Source of the DNA: Manis javanica
Taxonomy: Eukaryota; Chordata; Mammalia; Pholidota; Manidae
Assembly: GCF_040802235.1 (NCBI RefSeq)
Contig: NC_133169.1
Coordinates: 46,383,034 to 46,447,033 of the forward strand
DNA: 64,000 nt
Direction: 5' to 3'
Shown: positions 11,371 through 22,512 of the stretch, one piece after another
How the letters are laid out: every line of letters begins with the position of its first letter
How positions within the stretch are numbered: the stretch's first letter is position 1
Notes under the pieces: model-generated
What the model was told of the DNA's origin: nothing
Seen by the model: the letters and a program-made list of their open reading frames with translations, nothing else
Databases searched by the model: none
Made by a program: the position numbers and the translations under genes

Positions 11371-11855
11371 ACACAGTGTAATATTATCCAGACATAAAAA
11401 AGGAACTCCTGCTATTTTGACAACATGAATGGACTTAAAGGGTATTATGTCAAGCATTATAAGCCAGGCAGGGAAAGATAAACACTGTATGATTTCACTT
11501 ATTTGTGGAATCTAAAAACAAGACAAAACATAATTAATAAAATGGCAGTAGACTTGTAGACACTGAGAAGTACCTGGTGGTTATAGTGGGGGGTGGATAG
11601 TTAGGGTGAGTGGGTGGTGTTGGTGAAGGGGATAAAGAGGCACAAAATCTCAATCATAATATATGTTGGTCACAGGGATGAAAGTGAAACATTGAGAGTA
11701 CAGTTAATATTTCAGTAACATCTTTTAATGTTGACAAAAACTGCATTAGTTCTGTGTGAGGATTTAATAATATGTTAACTGTGGAATCACTGTGTTGTGT
11801 GCATGAAACAAATGAGTAAGTGTATATCAACTGTAGTTCATTAAAAATTAAAGAG
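11186..11855 (+). mobile_element. Old LINE-1, 3' end (continuation of 1-2460)
   Basis: The sequence GATGTATGCACCCCTATG and the lines after it are the conserved C-terminal ORF2 region of L1, followed by 3'UTR ending near ATTAAAAATTAAAG at about 11850. It carries on from the exact point where the old L1 stopped at 2460. Confidence 0.87.
11300..11366. repeat. (AT)n microsatellite
   Basis: An uninterrupted AT dinucleotide run of about 33 units lies inside the old L1 ORF2 tail, where L1 copies often expand TATATA. It is probably polymorphic in length. Confidence 0.97.
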
Positions 11856-13482
11856 AGTGGGAATAGAGCAGAGGTGGGAATCCATCAGGGTTAAAAGAGT
11901 TCTGAGCACTTTTTAAAAGGGTCTGAGTCTTTTGGAAAATGAATTTTAAGGCTGTCACTTAAGGGGAAAAATGGGGAAATGTCATCCTGAGAGTCTTCTA
12001 AGAGGGAATGAGCATGTAGGTCCTCCTCCAGAGGGAGTGCCATCGGTGAGTAAGATGACATCATCACAGGATATCAGTTTTTAATTCTTCCCTAGGACCA
12101 AAGGCAATCAGACTTTTGAGCATGTCTCCATGAAAGACAATGGTACAGACACACAGACCAAAAATGAATACATATTTTTATAAGAAAACTTTGTATCTTC
12201 AGAGAAATATGAATTGCTAAAATGAAGAAGATAATAATATATTGAATTCAATGAAAGTTCTGAGAGATGTGTTGGAGAAAATTTACCAAGAAGAAATGAT
12301 CGCAATGAGAAATAAAAGTTTGATATTTAGAAAAGAGGATTAGAGAATTCACATAAGATGGTCCAATACTGACTTATGAGCATATTCCTAAAAATGCATA
12401 TGTCATTGTATTCATGGAGTGAATCTTACCAAACAAAACATTGTCTCAGACCAGTTATACATGAGCCACATGATTCAAATATGACTTAAAAACACCAAAA
12501 AGTAAATGAGAAATAATTTCTGAAATGATAATTTCTTGCAGAATCTAAATATTGTCTTCAAATAATTTATTGGTAATTCTCAACATTAAATAAAAAGATA
12601 AGATCCTAAAAATATCTTCGGAGAAATTATAGTAATATGATTGGAAGAAATATATGCCATAATGGCCAAGGGAATAGTGTCAGGTTTTGCTTTGATGATA
12701 TATTTTTTCCAGGCAAACAATAGATTCTAAAAATGGAACAATACTGTCAACCCATGGCCACAGATAAAAAGTGAGCTGTATTTTTTTTGAGAGGATGGCA
12801 GGAGGGGAAAGTGTCATGGGGTAATGTACACTCACCACCCACAGTGGGCTGAGTCACAAATAATTGCTAAGTATTTGTGATGTAGGAATGAAGCATTAGA
12901 AGATAAGAGTAAAATATTTGAGAAAATTGTAAAAAATTGGGGGGATTTGTCTTGGGGCTCTCAGGAATGAGTTTAACTCAAACAATGGTGTAAACATAGT
13001 TTTACACTGTGTATGATTAAAGCCATGTCTATGCACAATTTTAATATTAAAGTGACATAGAATTATTTCACAGTAAATAATCTGCATATACTCATCTTAC
13101 TTTGTGTGGGACGCTCCAAATAAGTTCCAGGAAATTTAAGGAGTTGTCTGGGCAATCTGAGACAACTGATTTTCAATAATTTTGTGGCTTCTGATAAGTT
13201 GCAGAGAACTGTTGATTTTTTTCATGATATGACATTTGGATTCAATATGAGACATACAGTTTAGCTTGATATTGTAGGATTTATCATCGGTATCAATTGT
13301 TAAGTAGATTGAAAATGTAATATTTGTAATTACCAGTGCCAATAACATTGCACATTATCCCAGTACTCAGTTTATATAGGGTTGCCTATGACAAAGGTTC
13401 CATGAGTTAGCTAATCCTACCTCTCTTTAATTATGAAGAAAAGACAACACAAAGCAGAAATAAAGAATGAAAAGTAAGATCG
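11856..13482. other. No gene recognised
   Basis: AT-rich sequence without a convincing reading frame, RNA gene or repeat that I could name. Short frames of 60-70 codons here show no family motif. Confidence 0.6.
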
Positions 13483-13968
13483 TGTTATGCCCGAATCATG
13501 GCGAGTCCCAAGAACCACCGGAGGACTCAGATAGCATGTAAAAACAGAGAACCTTTATTAAAGCAGAACAAGCTCGAGCTTCGGCACCCAACCAGCCCGA
13601 CACAGCGGGACTTAGTTCGGGAGCCCCTGTGAATGTTTTAGCAGGATTTTTATACACACAGGAGAGGCAGTTAGGGAGATTCCTTCCAGGCAGAACTGGA
13701 TAGGTTGACTTTTAACTAGGGCTAACTTGTTTCAAGCTGATTGGGTTGTTAGAGGGTTGCTATGATTAGTTCCCCTTTTTTCTGTTTGTGAAATGCCTTT
13801 CAATAGGAGGTTTTTCTTAGTAACTGACCTGTGACACTGACTTGTGACACTGATTTGTGACACTGACTTGTGACACTTACTTAGGGTTAGTGTTAGCTTC
13901 TTGAGATGGAGTTACTTTGGTCACGTCTCGCTTGGTTTTCTCAATCTGTCTTTTGATGCCATGTCACA
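13483..13968 (-). mobile_element. Solo LTR, minus orientation, about 486 bp
   Basis: On the minus strand this reads TGTGACATGG...GGGCATAACA, with TG/CA ends. AATAAA lies on the minus strand near 13556 (TTTATT on plus), about 75 bp from the presumed U5 end. No internal retroviral sequence flanks it, so it is probably a recombination-derived solo LTR. I could not find a matching target duplication, so the ends are approximate. Confidence 0.6.
13824..13875. repeat. Four tandem 13-bp units in the solo LTR
   Basis: Units CTGACCTGTGACA, CTGACTTGTGACA, CTGATTTGTGACA and CTGACTTGTGACA are contiguous. They fall in what would be U3 of the minus-oriented LTR, where repeated enhancer elements are common. 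Confidence 0.9.
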
Positions 13969-16399
13969 TGACAGCCAATACAGCATCATTTTGATTAGCT
14001 CTGTTGTTTTCTTCTTATGTACTAATAATATGTCATGTGATATCATTTGAAGAAGTATTGCATGTGAAAGGGAAGAAACCTCAGTCATTGAATATCTATT
14101 TCAAGGTTTAAAGTAAACAGAACATTTTTTTTTCTTTATGTAAAAATAGTTTTCCCTTTTATTTTGTTTTTCTCAAAGATATAACAATAAGTAATCTATT
14201 TATATATTATTTGCAAAAGGTTTTCACCTGTCTTGATTTTTTATTAAATTCCACTAAAACTTTGTGTCTTAGACATGAACATTAATGGAAACATATGCAG
14301 CAGAAAATAGAAAATCAGATGATTACTTGATGAGTTGGAGAAACAAACCTTGAACTTGTAGAAGTCCATTCATGGGAGAGAAGATAAGCTTATATAACCC
14401 TTTATTTACCATCTACACTGGAACCTGTGCATGTGTGGAATCTGACATGTGTCAAAATTTGTGCCAGGATTAACTTTTTTTTTAATCCTAATTTAACATT
14501 GTCTAGATGGTTGATTTAACATTGTCTAGATGATAAACCGAAATTGGCAGCAGTTAAGAAACTTTTCCTGCTCCCTCTGCGAGTAATTTAGATGCTACAT
14601 TGATGCCTATAGATATTTACATATTAAAACTATCTTTACATAAATATCCCACCTTTGCTCTTAAATTGTTTGAGGTAACAATTCTGAAATCAAATGGTTA
14701 TATTTGACTATCAGAAGTAAAATAAAACAAAAAATTAGAACTGTTAAGATATATATTCACTATAGATGAAAGAGTGTTACAAATGTAAGTTCCTTTAGGC
14801 TCAAAAAAAAAGGTTATGTTTAAATTTAACTCATTTCAAGATCTTCTATTTTCTCTTTTTGCTCCCTTAACCATATCCTCACTTTTTCCTGCAACAATCC
14901 ACCTCTAATGATGGGTGTACAGAATGTACGCATTGTTCTCAGATCCTTTCCGTGAGCTGCCAAACGTTCTCGCCTGGGTGACATTCATCACAAGGAGACA
15001 CATGATCTCCTTTCTGCAAATCAGGCTGCAAATATACATATTGAGAGCATTAAGCAAATTCCTACATCATGATGAGGAAATCCTGTGATTGCTAAGTTTC
15101 AAAATGAATTCATATTACTGTCACATACATTCAATATGTATTATTTTCCTTCATAGATATTTTTTCCTTTTGCTTCCACTTGAAAATAAAAACTGACAAA
15201 GCCTTACCATAATGATTCACATAGTTACATAATAGATTTTTCAAACCTTTTAATTTTTATAAGGATGGTAAACTGATTCTTATTGATTTGATGTGAATAT
15301 TTAGGATAGATCTGATGGGATATGCCCTATAATCTAGACAATGGCCAGTTATCTTCTGAAGCAGAGAAGTTTTTCCCTGTACCACTTTGCTTTTGATCTA
15401 AGCTAATCATAGAGATATATTTTTTCTGATCACTAAATCAGGTTTTTCATGTTAATTTCAGCCTGTTTATTAACACAGTTGCAGCAAGAGTATGGATTTG
15501 CCAAAGTTGAATATATTATAAGGAATCTGAGACTAGACTTTTAAAAGCATATAAATGTAAATTTTTCCACCAAAGTTCACATAATTTGGGTTACTTCCTC
15601 TCCTTTCAAGACCTGAAATATCTTAAATAGTGGAACTTTACCATAAGGAAACTTACTTATTCACCTGTAAGACAGGAGTCTTTTAGTAACGTATCATCAG
15701 GTCTGCTCTCACAGGAAAAATTTGAATCTGTTGACTCCTTAAAGTTTGTCATAATTCCTTGAAATAGTTTGTCATACTTGTATCTACATGTCCACAATTA
15801 TTTTTGCATTGTCGTCAATTATTAGGACCTTATAGCATTGTAACTAGATTTCACAGATTCTAAATAAAATGACCCAGAAGAGTGTCCACTGGAGTCAAGA
15901 GGAGCTTAGTTCTCCCCAGGACCTTTGCATGGAGTCTGGCATGAGATTCTTCATCCCTTCCAGTGTTTCCATAATGGACTTCACTAAAAAGGGACAAAGA
16001 GTTGAGAATTTATAATACTGAATAATGAATTAATGATCTTAGCAACTATATAAAAAGCATATATTTTAATTGCTTAGAAGGGTAAAGAGATTAAGAACTA
16101 TATTTTATTGTGTAAACTGATCTAAAAAACACAGTATTTGTATCTCTTATATCTCTGTGCTTCTGAATATATCTCCATGAAATTCCACAAAAGTAAATGA
16201 GCATTGGTTGTGCAGAACATAAGAGAATAGGTGGACAGACATTTTGAGAGATAAATAGAAAGTCATTGATCAATATATACTTTGAGTTTGGATTCACATT
16301 GAAGACTGGGCCATTGTGTTTTATTTCACAAGTACACCACAGAGTTTTGGAGTCAAGGATAGATCTAACTCTAGCTCTGCCACTTCTTAGAAACATAAA
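13969..16399. other. No gene recognised; small duplication and MIR-like scrap
   Basis: AT-rich. A 19-bp string ATTTAACATTGTCTAGATG occurs twice (14491-14509 and 14514-14532). Bases about 16341-16390 (GGAGTCAAGG to CTCTGCCACTTCTTAG) resemble the start of a MIR SINE on the plus strand. No coding frame with family motifs is seen. Confidence 0.5.
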
Positions 16400-17585
16400 C
16401 TTGGATCAGTGAATATAACATCATCATAGGTTGCAGTCAATTGTTTTGCTGTGGATGAACTTTTAAGAGATGATGGTCTAGAATTCCATTTATATTTGCC
16501 GCCATAGCTCCAATTCCATTTTGAAGCATTTTGTTCCAGCATACAAGAACCAGAATTGTTCGTCTTTTTCACGACTTTTATCTACCCAAGTCGTCTGAAG
16601 ACAAAGTCAGAAAGTTTTGGCTGTCTAATTTTGGGTACTGCTTTGGAGGAAGAGGGTCCCTCGGTAACTGCTGGAGTACAGAAGGTACTTTGCAGTCTTG
16701 GCCTCTCTCTTTGCATAGTCGTATGCTGTAATCTTTCCATTTCCATTAAACGAGTTATCATGTTCCTTAGAGCCTTCTGCAGGTCCCATCGTAGCTTTCC
16801 AATTTTCAGATTTTGAGGGCACGAGTTTGTGCAAGTCCAGAGTGCTGAAAGGAGGAGGAAGGAAATCAGCATATGGAAATACTTCACTTGGTTCCTCAGT
16901 GAAAAATTCTTCAACAGTTTCTATTGTTTCTGGCTTTAAGTTCAGGTCCATCTTTTTAAAATAGCTGAGCAAAGTATCATTTGCTTTCTCGTTTTCTGAT
17001 ATATCACTTTCATCAGTTAAGTTTTCTTCCACACTGCTGTTGCCATATTTCAAGTTCCAGTTTGGAGCAGATAGAGTTTCACCATCGTTGCTTTCTATAG
17101 TTGAGGATGAAATACTGGGTTTCACTTCTGTCCTTAAAAAAGTCTCCCTCAGCATAGGGCCAGCAGGGATCACGTGGCATCCGAAGTCCAGGGTAAGAAC
17201 CAACTTGCTTATCATCTGAAACACTTGTTAGTGAGTGGTGCTCAGTGAAGAACCTTATGGTGTCATTAGTTAAGTTAAGGCCAATTACCATTGAAGATTT
17301 TTTGAAATTCCTGTTCTCAATGGTAGTTCCTTCATTAAGAGGGTAACTCCAAAACTGAAATATTCCTTGTTTACTATTCTGTGTTCTTTTGTGAGCATGC
17401 TCTGACAAATTAAGTTCTAGCATCGGTTGCTCTAGCTGGAATTTCCCAATGTTTCTATAAATCAGTAGAAAACTTTTAACAAAACACATATCTGTTCTGA
17501 CTCTTGTTCTAAGAATGTACAGTAAGTCCTTGTTGCGGTTAATTTTGCAGGCTGGCTGCTGCACTATCCTTTCCAGGTGGGAGGT
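16400..17585 (-). pseudogene. FAM217A: FAM217A processed pseudogene (retrocopy), broken
   Basis: Read on the minus strand, three overlapping frames (17564-17079, 17224-16625, 16914-16387) carry consecutive pieces of one protein that I recognise as FAM217A, a little-studied mammalian protein. Telling strings are NSKQGIFQFWSYPLNEG, DESDISENEKANDTLLSYF, DFLPPPFSTLDLHKL and STFCTPAVTEGPSSSKA. The pieces follow without introns, although the parent gene is multi-exon, so this is a retrocopy. Several frameshifts separate them. About 31 codons near 17430-17530 do not match the protein I know and may be an alternative exon. Homology ends near 16420, before the expected C-terminus, and I see no A-tail. 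Identification is from memory of the family. Confidence 0.8.
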
Positions 17586-17589
17586 TTTT

Positions 17590-18030
17590 ATTTTCAGGAA
17601 CAGGTACTTCCCGGGGCACTGCAGGCCCTCGTGTCGTCCACAGCGGCGTCCCCGAGGGCGCTGCTGCCCCAGACCCGGGCCCCTGGCGCGCGGGACGGAC
17701 GGCTTGGCCGGCGCCGCCTCCAGTTCGGCCTTGCTGTGGCGGGAGGACGCGGAGGGCAGCCTCTGCTGGGGCTGCGGCGCCGCGGGCCTCCCCCGCGGGT
17801 GGGGCGCTGGTCACCTACCACGGGGCGGGTGCGCCCGCGGCGGCCCCGCATTCCAGCCGGGCGCCAGTACCCGGCGGGCTCCAGCTGCCGGCAACCCCCG
17901 GGAAGGGACTGGGCCGCAGCTCCGCCCCCCGCCCCGCCCGGCGTCCGCCGCCCTGGAGCTGCGCAGGCGGCCGGGCCTCCCGCGCCTCTGGTCCCTGGCT
18001 CAGCAGCCCCGGGCAACCGGCTGAGGTCCT
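17590..18030 (-). promoter_or_regulatory. CpG-dense 5' end of the FAM217A retrocopy
   Basis: About 440 bp are extremely GC- and CpG-rich in an otherwise AT-rich neighbourhood (for example GGCGCGCGGGACGGACGG and GCGGGTGCGCCCGCGGCGG). The segment lies directly upstream of the retrocopy coding region on the minus strand and shares the frame 17814-17539, which ends in FAM217A-like residues VPVPENKNLP. It is therefore probably the parent's GC-rich first exon copied with the mRNA. Long frames on both strands here are a composition artefact. Confidence 0.65.
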
Positions 18031-19530
18031 CGATTGTTTTTTTCGATGAGTGTTCATTTCGATGAGCTCAGATATGGACCAATAAATCATCCTCACATTT
18101 GAAGTTCATTTCTGTAATACACACATTTAGTATCTATTTTGTCACACAGTATCATCTTTTTTTAGTGGCAATATTTTCATAAATATGCTATCCTTTAGTG
18201 TCTTAGTCTTATGCACCATAACTCAAGGAAAGAACATACATGTTCACAGAATCACTTACTGATTCTATCTCCTATTTCACTATTTTACTACCATTTCATT
18301 CGTGATTATTAAGTATAACAGTTTCCAGAGTTGTAAAATAATTTGTGTTTTGCATTCAAAGAGAATTTCATATCTCAAAAAAAGTGTACAAGTGTTAAGA
18401 AATCCATTCATTTTAAACATATATGTAAGCATATGTTCATGTATATATTTTACCCAGTTCAGCCAAATATTGTTTTCCTGTTTGAAGTTTCCTGGTTAAC
18501 GTATGCCTGAATGTAGTAATTGCTTATTCCAAAAAACAGCCATTTTTAATTATAATCAAAGTTCTCTTAAGCATCTGCTAACAACTCAACTCTTATGCGA
18601 TAAATAAAAACACACATATAATTAAGACATGTCCCTTTTATTACCTCCCCACTTTTGCAAAATCCCTGGATTGGAGACCAGACAGAGACTCGATGGAGAC
18701 CCTGCTATAGTCATGGAGACCCCTCTATAGTCATCATATACAAAAAGGCATTTTTCTGAATAGACTTCTTTGAAACTTTTCAAACCAGTGTACATACTCA
18801 CCTCTTATCCTTGCAAATGACATTATGGATACGCAAAACAACCATGGTTCAGCAGCAACCATAATTCCAGGATATCTTTCCCTGTAGATTAAATATGGCC
18901 CTTGTTGTGTATGTGTGTGTTCACTTGGGTTTGTCCACTGAGACTTGAACACGTAGGTTAAGTCACTAATGGCTCGGGATGGCTTTAGGTCAAGATTGGG
19001 CAAGGAGTTCTTTTAATCTCTTTAAATGTTTCCACAGAGGAGTTAAGGGTCAAATTCATTGGGGAAAAATAAAAATATATGTATTCAGACACTTGCAATA
19101 TTATTATGTCTCTACATATTTATATATTCTATACATTTTTATTCAGTATGTGCACAAAATAATGTGTCTGCATATTAATTTGGCAGCTGTGAGCATATTA
19201 GCTGGGATTTTTTATATTTTAAAACAGATGTCATAAATTTAATATGACACATTGCATAAATTCTTAATGTATCCCACAGTTATTGTGTAACTTTAAACTT
19301 GTTTTATGTTATTTATTTTCAAATTGTCCTATTATGTGGAAATTACCATGTAACTGTAACATTTATAAAATTTGAAATAGGTAGCATATTGATACTATTG
19401 CTCTATTTGGTGTGACACTATTTAGATAATATTCAATGATGCATATTTTAATTAAAGAATGCTTTGAATTTCAGATTTCCTATGGCCTCTAGTATTTACA
19501 TTAATAATATGTTTTCCTTAGGGTAGGATA
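18031..19530. other. No gene recognised
   Basis: AT-rich intergenic sequence without a recognisable gene, RNA or clear repeat boundary. Confidence 0.55.
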
Positions 19531-22013
19531 CTTCTAGTCTCATTTAGAGTTTTTTTTTCCAAAAAAATTAACTATTTAAAATGTTGGGCCGTATATATTC
19601 ACAATATTGTGCAACCATTATCACCATCCATCTCTAGAATATTTTCATCATGCCAAACCAAAGTCTAACCCTATAAACAATAATGCCCCCATTTTTCCCT
19701 CCTCTCAGTTCTGCCAAGCACAATTTTCTCTTTCTCTAATACTTCACAGGAGTGGAATCATATAATATTTGTCCTTTTTTGTCATGTTTATTTCACTAGA
19801 AAAATGTTCACAAGGTTTTCCCGTGGTGTAGCATGCATCAGAATTTCATTTTTAACGCCAAATACTATTCCATTGTAAGTGTTTACCTATTTATTCACTT
19901 CAGAGCATGTGGGCATGTGGGTTGTTTCAAGCTTTTGGTTTTGTGAATTATGCTGTAATAAATGTTGGTGTACAGATACCTTTAATATTTGCTTTAAATT
20001 TTTTTCTATATACATAGATGTGGAATTGCTGAATGATACAGTAATTCTACATTAAAATTTTAGAGAAATTCTCATGGTCTTTTTCTTTGTCTCCCAGAAG
20101 GAATGCATAAAGACTCCAACCTCTCTGCATTCTTGACAGTACTTGATGTTTCTTTTCTTTTTTCTTATTTGTTCTTTGTTTTCTTTTCCTTCTTTTACTT
20201 ACATAATAGCTTTCCTAACAGGTATGAAGGTTTATTTCATTGTTTTTTATTTGTATTTACCTAAGGACCAGTGGTGTTGGCCATCATATCATGTGCTCAT
20301 TGGCCATTTGTTTATCTTTGGAGGAATGTGTGTTTGAATCCTTTACCCATGTTAATTTAGTTGTTTGCTTTTCGTTGTTGAATTTTGGAGTTATTTATGT
20401 TATAGATGTATATCCTATATACAAAACATTTTCTCCAATTACATTAGTTGCCTTTTCGCTCTTGAGAGTTGGTTATCCTTTGATGCAGAAAAATTGTAGT
20501 TTTAAAAAACTTTTAATAAGGCCAACTTTTCTATATTTTTCTTTTGAAGCCTATAGTTTTGGTGTCCTATCTAAAAAAATCACTGATCACTCACTGTAAT
20601 GACAATTTTCCCCTATGTTTCTTTCAAGAAATTCATAGTTTTAGCTCTTATTTTTAGGTGTTTGATCCATTTTGAGTTAGTTTTTGTATATTTATGGATA
20701 ATGGTTCAATTTTATTCTTCCACATGTGAATATTCAGTTTCATCAATAGCATTTGTTGAAAGAACTGTCCTTTCTTCATTAAGTGGCCTTGAAACCCTTG
20801 TTGAAAATCATTTCATCATCCATGTAAGAGTTTACCTCTGGATTCTCTATGCTATTCAATTGTTCTGTCTTTTTGTAAATACCACACTGTTTTCTTTATT
20901 ATAGCTTAATAGTTGATGGTTAAAATCAGGAAGTGTGAGTCCTCCCACTTTGTTCCTTTTAAAGATTTTGTTTCATGAAGATCTCTTCATGCTGTTAATG
21001 TGGTGCATTACATACATTTGTTTTCATATGTTGAACATTTCTGACATCCCAGAAATAAATGTAACTAGGCCATGTGTATGATCCCTTTAATGCGATGTTA
21101 ATTAATTCTATTCAGTAGTATGTTATGAGGATGTTACATAAAGACTCATATCCAGAACGTATTTTCTATAGCATATTTTTCTTATCTTGCGGTATCCCTT
21201 TCTGCCTTCGGTTCTAGGGAAATGCTGGTCTAATAGAATGAGTTAGTAAGTCCATCCTCCTTTTTTTGGAAAAGTTTGAGAAGTCCTGGTGTTAAATCAC
21301 TTTTATATGTTTGGCAAAATTAGTCAATGAATTCATCTACCAGTGATACTCTTTTATTGAGAGGTTTTAATTACTTATTCTGCTTTTTAATTAATTATAA
21401 GTGTACTCAAATTTTCTAATTCTTCATGACCCAGTTTTGGTATAGCTTTTGTTTCTAGGAATTTATCCATTTAAATGAGGTTATCCAATATTTTAATACA
21501 TGATTATTCATACTACCATCTGATAATTGCTTTTATTTTTGTAAAATTTATTATAATTTACATACATTAATTTCCGGTTTTAATATTTTTAGGCTTCCCT
21601 TTTTTTCTTGGTCAATGTAGCTAAAGATCTGCTAATTTTCAAAGGACCGTATTTCATGCTGATGGGATTTTTCTCTGCTCTTTTTCTCTATGTAATAATT
21701 TATGTAAATTTGTTCTTATAAATATGTATTTCTTCTTTGTGCTAGGTTGAGTTTTGTTTTATTTCTTTTTATATGTCTTTATGCATAAAGTTTAGTTGTT
21801 GATTTAAGATATTTCTTATTTTTAATATAAATATTTTAAAACTTCTCCACTTAGCATTGCTTTATATACATTCTGTAAGTTTTATATGTTGGATTTTCTG
21901 TTGTTGTTCTCTTATGTCTCTAAGTGGTTTCTTAATTTGCTTTGTGATTTCTTAGACCTCTTGGATTTTAAGAGTGTGTGTTTCATTTCCATTTATTTGT
22001 GAGTTTTCTAATT

Positions 22014-22027
22014 TTTCTTCTACTACT
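22014..22027. repeat. 14-bp target-site duplication (left; right copy 22513-22526)
   Basis: TTTCTTCTACTACT occurs at 22014-22027 and again at 22513-22526 with no mismatch, flanking the truncated L1. Confidence 0.9.
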
Positions 22028-22512
22028 TGTTTTTAATTTTTCTATCACTAATGTACAATTACATGAGCAACATTATGGTTACTAGACTACCTCCATTATC
22101 AAGTCCCCACCACATACCCCATTACAGTCACTGTCCATCAGCATAGTAAGATTCTATAGAATCACTCCTTGTCTTCTTTGTGTTGCACTGCCTTCCCCGT
22201 GTCCCCCCCACTACATTATGTGTGCTAATCATAATGCCCCTTTTTCCCCCTTACCCCTCCCCAGTCCCTTTCCCTTTGGTAAGTGTTAGTCCATTCTTGG
22301 GTTCTGTGAGTCTGCTCCTGTTTTGTTCCATTTCATTTTTTCTTTGTTCTTATGCTCCACAGATGAGTGAAATAATCTGATACTTGTCTTTTTCCACCTG
22401 GTTTATTTCACTGAGCATAATGCCCCCTGGTTCCACCCATGTTGTTGCAAATAGTAGGATTTGTTTTCTTCTTATGACTGAATAATTCTCCATTGTGTAT
22501 ATGTACCACATC
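22028..22512 (-). mobile_element. 5'-truncated young LINE-1, minus orientation
   Basis: The reverse complement matches the 3' end of the full-length L1 at about 8390-8880: the ORF2 tail with the ATGGAATA-type text, then the 3'UTR with its C-rich (G-rich on minus) tract. It begins with a T-rich stretch (the A-tail on minus) and sits between perfect 14-bp duplications. Length is about 485 bp, typical of 5'-truncated L1 insertions. Confidence 0.88.

Noticed and set aside
13824-13875. Short repeats considered as a CRISPR-like array
   Set aside because: Units are contiguous without spacers and lie in an LTR of a mammalian genome.
17577-18065. Long frames on both strands (up to 169 codons)
   Set aside because: GC-rich sequence lacks stop codons by chance; only the minus-strand link to FAM217A is supported.
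20143-20904. Hydrophobic plus-strand frames
   Set aside because: T-rich antisense of L1 ORF2; apparent membrane character comes from composition.
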